DNA from: Nicotiana tabacum
Lineage: Eukaryota; Streptophyta; Magnoliopsida; Solanales; Solanaceae
Assembly: GCF_000715075.1 (NCBI RefSeq)
Contig: NC_134101.1
Coordinates: 199,536,103-199,600,102 of the forward strand
Length of the DNA: 64,000 nt
Direction of reading: 5' to 3'
Shown here in pieces: positions 11,337-22,270 of the stretch (the first letter of the stretch is position 1; every line of letters begins with the position of its first letter). The position numbers and the translations under genes were made by a program. Under the pieces are notes generated by a model. That model did not search any database and was not told the origin of the DNA. It saw nothing but the letters and a program-made list of their open reading frames with translations.

Positions 11337-13316
11337 TTACAGCTTGCCGGGTTCGCTCTTCGCCTCATCATCAAGAAGAGACCGCGCGTCGTGCTCGTCC
11401 GCCTTTGCTCGAGCCAATTCCTCTGATAGAAGGAAGCCCCTCGCACTAATCTCCTCAAGTACTTCTCTTCGGGATCAGCAACGAACATATTCCTCGATCC
11501 TCTTCTCCAGTTGAGGGCTCGCTTCAACTCGTCTTGAGCGTCTGCAGCGTGTTTCATACGAATTGCAATCTCCTGATCAGCCTTGGTTTGGCCTAGCACC
11601 GCTTCAGCCCGGGCATCAATTATTTCAGCCCTGATCTTCGAGAGATCGGATTCAAGTTTACCAATCATATCCGCTTAAACTTTGGCATTATTACAAGTCA
11701 AGCGGAGTTGGGCTTTGAAGGCGGGGACCTTGGCCGAGGCTCCTGCCTTCTCTAAAGCTTGAGCTTGCACCCGAGCCCTTAGCTCGCCACAGGCAATTCT
11801 GATGCGGTCGATGTCGCCCTTGAGGTACTCCAGGGCCTCCGTCCTTTTTTGCAGCTAATATAACAAAAAGGGGGTTAACCTTGAGGTCCAAGAGAAATAA
11901 AGCACGAGCTGCAGGAAGTTACCTACTCCGTCAAATAGTTCTTGTAATTCGTGCTCTGGTACGCCTCATATCGCTAATGCTGCAACTCAACTTCCTTCCC
12001 CTCGCTAAGGAGCCTAAGGGATTCGCCCTCGCCCAGAATTTTCTGAAGCTTGGCCCCTTGACCGAGCAACTCGGACATAAGCCCATCACAGGCATGCACA
12101 AGGAAAGTTCAATAAAGGGAGGAGGACGCGGAATACATGGGAACTGCGCCCAAACTCACCACAAAGTGAAGTCGACGAACTTCTTTGAAGTCGAAACACA
12201 CTCCTGTTGATCCTTCCTCTTCGGCCCTGGGAGAAATGACCTCGGGCACAATATGTTCACTTAAAGGAATCGCCGACCGGAAATCAGGTACTCCAGGAGT
12301 AGCAAACTCGGATGATGCCCTCTCCTCGGAAACATAGGCCCGATCAGCACCACTAAAATCTCCATCACACCGTGGATGCCGATCCCCCTTAGTTCCATCA
12401 TCCCTCGGCTCGGAGGCCGATGGCTCTTTCCCCTCTTCGAAAGAGCATTGCCTTATCCCAAGGAACTGCCCGATATCTGCAATAGGCGAATCTGGTACAA
12501 ATGAAAAGGGAAAACGTTACTTCAAATATACGAAGGCCAAGGCAAAGTTAATGTGCACACATACCTTGGTATTTCGCTCCCCATCTGGCCCGGAATATAA
12601 CTTGCCACCGACGCTCATCGCTGGGCGAATGGGTCACCAGCCTCTGGACCCAGCTGGGCAGGTCAAGGACTTCACCCGGCGTCCATGAAGTTGCTGCAAC
12701 AAGGGAAACAATGTTATTAGGCAACCGATTTTTGCTATAGGCAAAATCTAAAAAAGCACCAGACACTCCACTCACGTGCATAATTCCACCCTTCGGGAAA
12801 TGGCAAAAGCTCCATGGGGATAATGTCGGCCGTCCGAACCCGGATAGACCAACCGGCCCACTCTTGACCCCTGTCCTCTTTGTCATCAACTACAAAGGGC
12901 ATGGACGAAGGGCACCTCAAAGTTAGCAGGCCTTGGAGATAGTTAAGCATAAATTCAAGCCTAGCTTTCTCCGCAAAGAACCTCATCATCAGCACCACCC
13001 ACCAAAACGACGGATGTATATGCGCCAAAGTAACCTGATACTCCGAGAAAAAATCAAGCACAACCCTGTCAAGGGAACCAAACGCGAAAGGATATAGATG
13101 CATGCTCAAGAATCCATCAGCAGAGTCGGTGATACTCTCATTCGGGAGAAGCACCTGCAGCACTACCCCCTCGCTCCATCCACAGCATTTCCTCACCATC
13201 ACCAGATGTTCCTCTCTTATCAAAGATGTCGTCTTCAGAGCAAACTCCCTCGGTTCCTGAGCACCAGGAGCAACACTCCTCATTCCCCGTTGGACCGGCC
13301 CTGAAGTGGTTTTCAT
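11337..13316 (-). CDS. Element C antisense spliced gene (N-terminal transposon-type domain, acidic middle, coiled-coil tail)
   Basis: A multi-exon gene on the strand opposite to gag. Exon 1 (13316-12776) encodes about 180 residues with PFAFGSLDRVVLDFF, HPSFWWVV, VDDKEDRG and RVRTADIIP...LPFPEGWNYA. Intron 1 is 12694-12775 (82 nt, GTGAGT...CAG). Exon 2 (12565-12693) gives TSWTPGEVLDLPSWVQRL. Its donor is GTATGT, and the next acceptor CAG is at 12492-12494. Exon 3 (12160-12491) is open for about 110 acidic/Ser-rich codons and ends at a GTGAGT donor. Further exons (about 12090-11337) encode heptad-like helices (LQKRTEALEYLKGDIDRIR) and end at the TAA at 11337-11339. There is at least one stop near 11672 and one frameshift near 11510. 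Exon 1 loosely resembles the Pfam 'putative gypsy type transposon' domain. Its function is unknown. Confidence 0.7.
12694..12775 (-). other. Intron 1 of the C antisense gene
   Basis: 82 nt, with a GTGAGT donor and TTGTTGCAG acceptor on the - strand, phase 1 (codon split after NYA, then P-TSW). The equivalent intron in T1 is 16938-17020 (83 nt) and in B is 33170-33252 (83 nt), all at the same codon position. Confidence 0.75.
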
Positions 13317-14936
13317 GACTATGGTAAAACTAACAAGTCAAGGTAAGGGCGTGCACCAACACTTTTTATGCCTGAAGATATGAAGTACCCTATGCCAAAG
13401 CGAAAGAGCAACTATCTAAAAATAGTGAGGTCTGGCGAAGATGCCGAAGTCGCCCCACATATATGCGAGAAGCAACAACAACTCGTCTACCCGGAGTAAG
13501 TCCCGAGAAACCTACAACCTCAATGCAAATCAACGGGGTGATACCCGATCCCAAAAGCATCCTTCGACGAGAGGCCAAGACTCGAGGAATTGTCCATATT
13601 ATCTTAAATCTTGAGGCAGTGCTCTACCTTGAGGATCCCCGCCAAAGAGAAGACAGACTTCGGAAAGCTTTCAATGCCATCACTCGACGCGAGGCAGTAC
13701 CTAGTCTCACGATTCCTTTTCTAGAAAAGAGGAATAAACACAAGAAGCTCTGATCATGAAAACTTCACGAAGGTTCGAGGCAGCGCCTGAGTACAAGCAA
13801 CTCCTCAGCAGAAGTCTATCCTATACATTTAATTAAGGGCTATCTACATCAAGATCAAAAGGGACCCCGGGGTACCCGAGGCTGACCTCCATTCAGGATA
13901 ACATTCCCGAAGGCCCCGGAATTCGATGCATTATCCCTATACAACTCGGAGGGCCTAGATAGCCCAGGCCTATCAGATCAATCCAGGATTGGCCCGAGGT
14001 ATGGCGGTGGATTCGAAAGAAATCCATGTCGATCAGTAGATGATCGGAAAGAATGCTCGCACCCAAGTTAGATATCAGCAGTCAATAAATAAAAGAAGGC
14101 ATTCAAATGGCCTTGAAGGGCATGAGAGCATACAGAAATAAGGAAAGCAGAAATCAGTAAAGTGTATTCTTATTCATAAAAATTTGTGTACAAGCGGCCC
14201 TTTAGGGGTCTTTATATACAATTACAAAAGCCTATGGAGTATCTCTACACCTAAAGGAAGAGACAAAGGGATGCACACGCAAATCCTGAAGACCAGTCCA
14301 CCTTCGAAGATTCGCAACAGATGCCTCCGAACACGCATCCTCGAGAGTTTCATCCTGACCTTCCAAACTGATATCCCCAAGGGGCAAGCTGGATAGCAGG
14401 GAGGGATGAAAATATACCATAGCTCTCTGAAGCTCGAGGACCCTCTTTGGCCAAGGGAGCCTTGGAGAGACAGCGGACCGAACAACCTCCGGTCCTGCTC
14501 ACACGACTACTTATAATCCACTTCTTGGAGCGTCTAGCCGTGCAAGCCCCCAACTTGGAGCAGAGCACCATATTGAACCGGGGTATGAAGGTTAGTAGTG
14601 GTGTATAAGCCGAGCCGCCTTTTGAGCAGCGGTTCATAATCCGAATGATTGTCTACATGAGAGGGAAATCGGATCCCTATCCATCATCATCTCGGGCCAA
14701 TGGCAGCCGCCACAGTGAACATGCTAACAACCATGGCAGTAGTAGGACAGTATGGTTATGATCGACGAAGGGAAGCCCCGGTAGAAGGCCACAACATAGC
14801 CTAAGAAAACACCGCCAAAGGCCCTTGAGGCCTTGTGCCCCAAGCATAATGTTCAAAGGTAGAAGAAGATGGTAAGCGGGAATAGGCAAGCAAGCCAACA
14901 AAGGCACTGGGATAAGAAAGACAATGCTAGAACATC

Positions 14937-14948
14937 CCCATTTATAGG
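14937..14948 (-). promoter_or_regulatory. Candidate TATA box for C antisense transcription
   Basis: TATAAAT read on the - strand, within CCCCTATAAATGGGG. It is upstream of the antisense gene; a leader of about 1.6 kb, possibly itself spliced, would separate it from the first recognised exon. Confidence 0.4.
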
Positions 14949-15202
14949 GGGCTATGACCCGGTCGTCGAGGCCTTGGAAGATTGACCGACGGGCGCAGTT
15001 AATGCATCCTTGGAAAAATGAACCGAAGGAAGTACTTTCACCTTGGAGAGTGGGAATCAGGAGTGCATTGAAGAAAGTCGAAAATGCATGAGCCTGTGGA
15101 TTCCCCAGTCATCGCAAAGCTCACGCCAGGAGTTGCATCATTGGAATAACATCGTCGTAAGGAGCTCGAGGAGTCAGAATCATTTCCCATCACTTTTTGA
15201 TG

Positions 15203-15220
15203 GGAAACGCGGAGACTATC
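15203..15220 (+). promoter_or_regulatory. Polypurine tract of element C
   Basis: GGAAACGCGGAGACTATC immediately precedes the TGTATGCAG start of the 3' LTR. The equivalent tracts in T1 (AAACGAGGGGAATATC) and B (AATGAGGGGACTATC) have the same layout. Confidence 0.6.
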
Positions 15221-15957
15221 TGTATGCAGTAAAATCAGAGGACTTGATTTCTTGTTGTCAAGTCATTTCAGGAGAACTCCTCGAACCCCGAGGACGAGAA
15301 GCCACGACCGAGTTCCCAACCTCGAGGCTCATGAGGCTCGACTTAGAAAAAATGAAGGTCGAAGCCAGGACGAAGGGGGAATCTCTCAAGGCACACGGCT
15401 TGGCCTGATGGGGCCGGCCTATATAGAGCCCATGCTGAGGCGTCGCATCAAACCATCCCATCTCCATACTTTGTAATTAATCTCCACGTACTGGTAGCCG
15501 AGCTCCCCTCCTATATAAATAGACTTACACTACCTTGTAAGGGACTGATGTTGCTTCATTTCTCCACAAGTGCAATAATATCTCTCTCTCTCTCTTTTCT
15601 TTCTAACTTGTTCGTTCTCACAACCCCAAGATCACCTCGATATTTATCGCGTTCTTACTCGTTCTTCATCATATGCCTTAGTATTGGCCATAAAGAGCCT
15701 TGTTTAATTATATCTTCAACTGTTATCCCATCCCCGTCGTCCCCGATAGCTCAAGCTCGACCCCGACATCGACCTCGAGGTTCCTCACCGACTAGACACA
15801 CGTTCGGGCAGCAGGCCCTACGGTTCGATTATCATCCCGATTTAGCTTGTATTTAATCTTTACAGTCCATATTATTAGCATCAACTGCTTTAATAACTAG
15901 CTCGAGAATAGATCACGTATTTTTAGAATCCCATTTACAAATTTAATTGTTGTTACC
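15221..15957 (+). repeat. Element C 3' LTR, end truncated
   Basis: The 3' LTR starts TGTATGCAG. It is nearly identical to 5300-5837 in its second half and less so in the first 200 bp. The last ~28 bp of the family LTR (from TTTTCATGGTAAATA onward) are missing: the sequence jumps at TTACCAT into T1 antisense-gene sequence GCTTTGAAGTTGATG. The same junction occurs at 5837/5838. Confidence 0.8.
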
Positions 15958-17650
15958 ATGCTTTGAAGTTGATGTTCTCAATTTTCTTAGCTCGGGCCAA
16001 GCTCTCCTTCTTCATGCTTTGAAGTTGATGTTCGGTCGAAGATATCTAGGCCCGAGTAGTGTCTTTCTCCGAGGCAAGGGGGTCCATGTTCTACTTCCAC
16101 CCCAAAGTCTCTACCTCCTACATCTTGGCCTCCTTATGAAGTTGCTCGATCATTTCAACCTTCTATTGAACCTGCAAGATATAAGTGTTAGTCATTATCT
16201 TCGGATTAATCAAATGAGCTTCAAAAAAATTACATTACAGGCTCAATCAGGTTGGTTTTCCCTTTGTGAGTTATTGCCAATTTAGCTCGGAGGTCCTTGA
16301 TCTCCTCTTTTTTTGCCCAATAAGAAGTATCAGGGCATCCCTCTCCTCTGTAAGCCTTTTAAGGTCAGCCTCACATCAGTTCAGCTCTGCTCGGGATTTA
16401 GAAAATACTTCTCGATGAAGTGTCAAGGCCTATGAATAAAGAAAGAAAAGTCAGGCAAGCGGAAACGAAGGCAAAAGTAATATAGATAAAGGGAGATACG
16501 GCTTACCTAACTCAAGAGTCGATGGGCCTCATCGAAGATGCTCGACGCATCACCCAGATCGGAATCATCTTCGACTCCCATGAAGCAACCATGGAAAAGG
16601 TCCTCTTCTTCGTGGGTCGTTCCCACATCGGGGGTCTCCATGTCCTGGGCTTCCTGAATTTGCCCCTCTAAAAATTAGGGGAGGGGAGGCGAATCGTCAA
16701 TATTTATTGCCCCAAGTGGGTTACTTGGGGCGTTCTCTTCATTTTGAAGGGCCTCAAAACTGGCCCCTTCAGATACGTCCACCGATTGCCCATCACCGCG
16801 GGAGATATCTTTGTCCTCCGATGACTCGGGGATTTTGCTCGGGCCACCCTCCGATGACTCGGCGTATGAAGTGGTCGATGCTAGTTGTCGAACTCAAATC
16901 TCAATGTTCGGAATTGTAGTAGGAACCCAAGACACCACTACTTCATAAGAAAGAATGTTGATAAGAAAAGCTAAAGGAAACAAAACAATCAACAAAAGTT
17001 ATTGGTGGGTTTGTACTTACGATTCATCTTCCATTCCTCGGGGAATGGCATCTTCTCGGCCGGGATTATGTCAGAAGTCCTCACTTGGACAAACCGGCCC
17101 ATCTATCCTCGGTCTTTGTCCTTGTCAATGCTCGAGAACAACACCTTGATAGCCTGACGCTGAAGCCTTATTAATCCACCTCGATAAAGACGAGGGTTGT
17201 ACAGTCTAATGAGATTGTCAAGGGTAAAATTCATCCCTTCGCTCTTACTCATGAAGAATCGAAGCAAAATGACAATACGGCAGAAAGAATGATGGATCTA
17301 GCCAAGGGTTATTTGGTATTGACGGCAGAAGTCGATGATAATGGGATCGATAGGGCCCAACATGAAAGGGTCAGTGTAGACACTTAATCCCCTTTCACAT
17401 AAGTAGTGATGTCCTCCTCGGAGGTCGGAATCACCACCTCTTTGTCTTTCTAGTGGAAATCTTTCTTCACTTGCTTAAGGTCTCCCTCGGTTATCGAGCA
17501 TATATATCTCAACATTGGCTCACATCACCTAGGGACCGACGAGGGTTTCTCAACTTTGAAATTAGAAGTGAGATCGCACACCCCGGGAACACATTCCTCG
17601 ATGCATGGCTCTACAGGCGTATTATCACCGGCTGGCCGCGATGAAAAGCT
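15958..17650 (-). pseudogene. T1 antisense gene, 5' part
   Basis: The N-terminal part of T1's antisense gene, right of element C. On the - strand, from about 17645, it reads DNTPVEPCIEECVPG, RYICSITEGDLKQVKKD and EEDITTYVKG. After frame breaks come FCRQYQITLG, a diverged HPSFWRIVILL and DKDRGWMGRFVQVRTSDIIP...EKMPFPEEWKMN. Intron 1 is 16938-17020 (83 nt, GTAAGT...GTAG, phase 1), followed by VSWVPTTIPN and an acidic stretch. From 16440 down to 15958 it is coiled-coil sequence, a diverged second copy of 4640-5097. A 56-bp tandem repeat lies at 15965-16030. Several stops mark it as dead. Confidence 0.7.
16938..17020 (-). other. Intron 1 of the T1 antisense gene
   Basis: 83 nt between GTAAGT (17015-17020 on the - strand) and ATGAAGTAG (acceptor at 16938-16939). 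It is phase 1 and joins ...EEWKMN to VSWVP, at the same position as in elements C and B. Confidence 0.75.
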
Positions 17651-18046
17651 TTCTCATTTTGAGGAACGATTTTGATGTTTTTGCTATTTTTATATGGATT
17701 CTAATAAAGAAGGAGATGGGATTTGTTGTTTTGAGAAAAGATTAACAACAGGATTTGAAGAACTTGCGAAATTGGAAGAATTTGAAGGAAGTAAAGTGCT
17801 TTGAAGATTAAGGGAAGTTTTGAAAGTAAAGTTTGAAAAAATTATTATGGAGGCCTATTTATAATGTTTGTTATGACGGTTTAAAGACGTCGGTGGCCGA
17901 CCATGAACTGACATTCATTAATTGTTTTGGGAACTATACTGATACAATGCTTACATCACGAGGATGATGTCATGATAGATCGAGGTATAAAATCGAAGGC
18001 TCATTTCGTTTCTCCTCATTACATTCCAAGAAACGAGGGGAATATC
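17651..18046. other. T1 spacer between antisense gene and 3' LTR, with polypurine tract
   Basis: A noncoding spacer. It holds the - strand promoter candidate at 17856 and, on the + strand, the polypurine tract AAACGAGGGGAATATC ending at 18046. Element B has a matching spacer at 33861-34289. Confidence 0.65.
17856..17863 (-). promoter_or_regulatory. TATA box for T1 antisense gene
   Basis: TATAAATA on the - strand, in the context CATTATAAATAGGCCTCC, about 210 bp upstream of the first recognised antisense coding sequence. The region downstream is an A/T-rich leader. In B the equivalent site is degraded (CCTTTAAGAAGCCCC near 34085). Confidence 0.55.
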
Positions 18047-18523
18047 TGTATATGGTCAAAATTGGGCCTACCCGATTCTGATATTTGATCGAGACAAGGG
18101 AGTTGCATCAGGGAGTAGCCTCATACAGAATCAGACCCGATCTCAAAGACGAGGCATCAAGTCTAAAGATTGAAGTGCTTGCCAAAATTGATAGGTATAG
18201 TAACCAAGGCCATATGTGACAGACTTTGAACGAAACACAATAACGGATTAGCGAGATATCCATAACCGGTCAAGGATCATGGCAGAGATCTTGGAACGGA
18301 TCAACTCAAGTGCTATTATTTGTGCCAATCATGGGATTTACTTCTATAATTAGAGTTATACCTTAATTAGGATTCCTCTACTATATAAAGAGGGGCCCCC
18401 ATCATTTGTAAACACTAACATTCACACAGATAAAAGCAATACAATATTGATTCTTCAATTTACATTCTCTCGTTCATCAGCTTGTCATGTTTTAACTGTT
18501 ATTGCACAACTAGCTCAAGGGTT
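18047..18523 (+). repeat. T1 3' LTR, left part
   Basis: This LTR segment starts TGTATATGG after the polypurine tract. It aligns with the B LTRs through ATTGGGCCTACCCGATT, CGAGATATCCATAACCGGTC, a CTACTATATAAAGAGGGG TATA region and CGTTCATCAGCTTGTCAT. It is interrupted after GGGTT at 18523 by the giant solo LTR and resumes at 23475. Confidence 0.85.
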
Positions 18524-19439
18524 TGTCGCGCCCCCTTTTTCTTGAGAAATCGGGTTTATGACATTTGGGGGGACAACTCATTCCTTTTAGGAATTGGGTC
18601 TGACGTGAAGAGTCGCCACCTAATGATTAAGGTGTATCAGGACACCAAGAGGGTTTGATTTGAGTAACCAGAGATTGGGTAAGGGCTTGAAATTATCCCA
18701 AGGGGAGGGTGTTAGGCACCCCTCAGGATCCACTAGTGTGGTTCCCGTATTGTTTTGAATTTAGGTGCAAATAACATGTAGGCAAATAAAACTTCAAATA
18801 AGAGGGGATTTTTACGTAATGGTTTACAAATAAAAAAAGTTGGAAAGAACAAAAAGAAAGCTAATTTTTCTTAAAAAAAATAGTTTGAAATCTTTAGAAG
18901 AAACAAAGGGAAAAGGGGGTCCTAGGTTTATTAATAATATGGATCACCCCATACAATGCCCGGTAATCACTCCTCAATGAGGGGCTACACATGACATTAT
19001 CGTGTGGTCATCATATCCATATCTACCCTTCCCACCCCGTTAAGGTATTAAAGCGTGGAATGGCCTCGATTACTTATTGCATGCTATTACCCATCCCAAT
19101 CCTATCAGTCCCAGAGGCATTTAGGACTACTAATCCTAAAGGGGAGGGATATTAGGCTTATTTGTAGTTTCAAAGGCAAAAATTCTAAGGCGACATACAA
19201 AACACGTATTGCAAGTTGAGGAAAGCACATAACAAGCAAAGGCTTAGATATACCTCCTTACATAAAGAAGAATGTAATTAGCATGACTTACATATACTGC
19301 TTAGGGTCTGATTAAATACTAGACATGAAAGAACTTAAAGGTTGAGGCAGACTGATTTATTACATAGTTCAGATAAGAATCCCGAATCAGGCCTGCCTGC
19401 TGGTTGTAGTTAATAGAACAGATTCAGTTTATAACTTTA

Positions 19440-20070
19440 CCCTAAGGCTTGCCTATGTGTTGGACAAAGATCCTATAGGCATGGTATCTACTGAATTCAG
19501 AAAGCAAAATAAACTGAATACGTACTGGTTAAAAGGGGTAGTCAGATTATTAAAAGAAAGGCAAGTTTTAACAAAGGTTATAAGTTCTGCAACTGATGGT
19601 ACTGGTTTTAGCTCTATACGTGAATGAAGCGATTCAGATTCGATTAGGAATTCCTATATTCATGCTTTCTATGCGTAGTTGATTTTAAACCTTGTAGACA
19701 TGGTATAAAAATGCAAAAGACTCGTTTTAAACCTATGAACATGATATCTAGATGCTGAATGAACATGATATCTAGGTGCAATTGGATGTTTAAGTCCTAT
19801 GAGCATGATATCTAGGTGCGGAAATTTGTTTAAGACCTATGGACATGATATCTAGGTGCAATTGATCGTGCAGATTTAGACAATCCTATAGGCATGATTT
19901 CTATATGAATATAGTAGCCCTATGATCATGATTTCTATATGAATGTAGGATATACAGAATTCAGAAGGAACTATAGGCATGATTTCTATTTGCATATGCA
20001 GATTTCCAAACACCTATAGGCATGATTTCTATATGCAGATTCAAAATTCCTATAGACATGGTATCTACCC
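19440..20070. repeat. Irregular repeat of CATGAT(A/T)TCTA words
   Basis: About ten occurrences of CCTAT(G/A)(A/G)(G/A)CATGAT(A/T)TCTA, spaced roughly 35-60 bp apart, for example GCATGATATCTAGGTGC and GCATGATTTCTATATG. The units are too diverged and unevenly spaced for a simple satellite. Confidence 0.7.
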
Positions 20071-21944
20071 TTTTTGCATACATAGTTACCTGCCCCTTTT
20101 TTACTAATGATCCCCAAGAGTTTATTACAAATTATTACAGCCCAGAATAAAGTAAAAAATACATCAGAAAACATAAATAAAAGTACAACCAAAGGAGAGC
20201 CTAATTCAGACTTCATGTCTGAAATATGAGGTAAACCAACTCCATGAGATCATGATCCAAAGCCTTTCTCTCATTTGAGTGTGTCAAAGTTCCCTAAGAA
20301 CCTCAAAGGGACTCCGGGCAATGCTCACATCCAAATGTATAATCAGATTAGGACAAGTGCAGTGTGGAAGGGTCAGCCCTCAAGTGTCCAAGTTCAAAGG
20401 GAACTCAAAGGGTCCCAAGGCAAGGCTCACAAGAGGAGGACATAACTTAAAGACTAAGAAAGTGTGCAAGTGCATAATAAAATGCTAAAAGGGAAAATGA
20501 GAGGGAAACAACTACTAATAAACACACATAGGGGGGTTCAGGAGAATGGGGAGATTGTAAAGAGCCTATTGCTTAGGCAAGGGCAGGCTTTAGGCATGCC
20601 CATCAATGGAGGATGCTAGCATACGTATAAGCCTGCTAGAAGACACATTATTAGAGGCTAGGATCCTAGGGGATCAAGCTTAATTCATGGACAATAATTT
20701 GCATATTGTCATGCATCAAACCATAGCATGAACACATAGGGGGCAGGGGTTTGGGATTCATAACAGACAGGCAGAAAGAAATCAGTAGTGTTGAACCACA
20801 TAGAAGCAATAAGTAGATAGGGATACAGAAGCAGTAAATAAACACATTGTTGTGGTGTAAAAAGCTTAAATCAGGACATACCAGTTTCAAAGATGTAAAT
20901 AAAGAAAGGCAGGCAGTAGGTCTTGTGAACAGGCTACAGTACAAGCAACAAGAGAGAATACTTTTGAGTGTAAGTGTAAGTTCAGAAAGACTACGAGTGA
21001 TGGATGTTTTTGCTAATGAAAGAGTCGTGTATTTATAGTGTGAAAAAATAGGCAGAAATAAGGTAAGAAAACAATTAAGGAACGGGATATCAATTAAAAA
21101 TCAATCAATACAAGACTTCTTTTAATTAAGGAATTCAGACTTAAACAGTAAAAGTTATTTAAGGAAAGAAATCAAATAAGCATCTTGTGCAAAGTAGGAA
21201 ATTAGGGGTAAATACATAGGGGTTTAATTAAGGGATGAATTTTGAAATACACGGTTAAAACAAATAAGGTAAGGATCAATCAGTATACAGTAAATCAAGG
21301 GGTCAGAGATTTTTGTAATCATTGGTCCATGAATGAACCAAGTCAGAAAAGCTAAGGAAAGTTTTTGACTCAAATCGAGTAATAGGGAAGTCAGCAGACA
21401 AGGAAAGAAATCAGTCAAACTTATACAAAGGAAGTCTGGAATCAATCAAAATTGAAAGCCATTTTTAGAGGGAAGTTCAGCACATATAAAGAGCAGACAA
21501 ATATGCTAGGCTGAATTTAGGGCAAAGAAACAAACCTCATGCCATTGCAAAATCAGTAGGTAATAGACTGTAAGATCATGGTAGTCACATAGGTCAGCAA
21601 TGTAGAAGAGATAGTATCAAATAGCATACAAAGGGTCCAGTATAAGGACCTTAGAAGAGTTTAGTAGAAAATCAGAATCGCTTAAAGAAATAGAGATTTC
21701 AAGACTCAGTTCAGAGACTCGAAATAGGTCTAAAGGAATTAGGGTTTCTGGAATCAAACAAGTTCAAGCAAATCATATAGACAACGGTCTCAAAACTCGG
21801 ATGAACCCCCAAATTCTAGGGTTTTTACCATCAATCGAGTGCAAAGATGAGAGGACAAGTAATCAATGAAAAAGATTCTAATCGAGACAGGTTCAGAGGT
21901 CTCAGAAAGGAACTGAGACCTTTGACATGCTCTTTTAGTAGCAG

Positions 21945-22270
21945 GAACTCATGAGAAGCATAGTAAAAGAACAACATGCGACACACAGTGAAGAAACATA
22001 GTAGAAGAAACTAATAAGAAACCTAGTAGAAGAAACTAACAAGAACACAGTAGAAGAAACATATAAAGAAGCATAGTAGAAGAAACTTAATAAGAACACA
22101 GTAGGAGAAACATATAAAACACCGTAGAGGAAACTGATAAGAACATGGTAGAAGAAACCTAACAAGAACACAGTAGAAAAAACATAGTAGAAAAAACATA
22201 GTAGAAAAAACATAGTAGAAAAAACACACAAAGAACACAATAGAAGAAACATAGTAGAAGAAACACACAA
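21945..22270. repeat. Purine-rich AGTAGAAGAAAC tandem array
   Basis: At least twelve copies of AGTAGAAGAAAC or AGTAGAAAAAAC, interspersed with ATAAGAACAC and CACAAAGAACAC. It is almost purely purine on the + strand. Hydrophobic reading frames on the - strand are products of the repeat. Confidence 0.8.

Larger units (their letters stand above)
13317..15220. other. Element C leader of antisense gene and 3' untranslated region
   Basis: No coding sequence is supported. On the - strand, CCCTATAAATGGGG (TATAAAT near 14945) is a candidate promoter for the antisense gene. On the + strand the segment ends with the purine-rich tract AAACGCGGAGACTATC directly before the 3' LTR at 15221. Confidence 0.55.
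5099..15957 (+). mobile_element. Non-autonomous Tat-type element C with gag remnant and antisense gene
   Basis: An LTR element of about 10.9 kb inserted in T1's antisense gene. It has a TGTACGCGG 5' terminus, an enlarged 5' LTR (5099-6385), a PBS-like site, a degenerate gag (6506-~8700), a minisatellite (10010-10950), a spliced antisense gene (13316-11337), a polypurine tract and a 3' LTR (from 15221). I could not find the RT, RNase H or integrase motifs that are obvious in T1 and B, so C looks like a pol-less derivative needing help in trans. No matching TSD is visible: the right junction is rearranged. Confidence 0.75.

Noticed and set aside
21935..22270. Hydrophobic minus-strand frames of 81-111 codons
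   Set aside because: They are translations of the AGTAGAAGAAAC repeat array; overlapping frames give the same low-complexity pattern.
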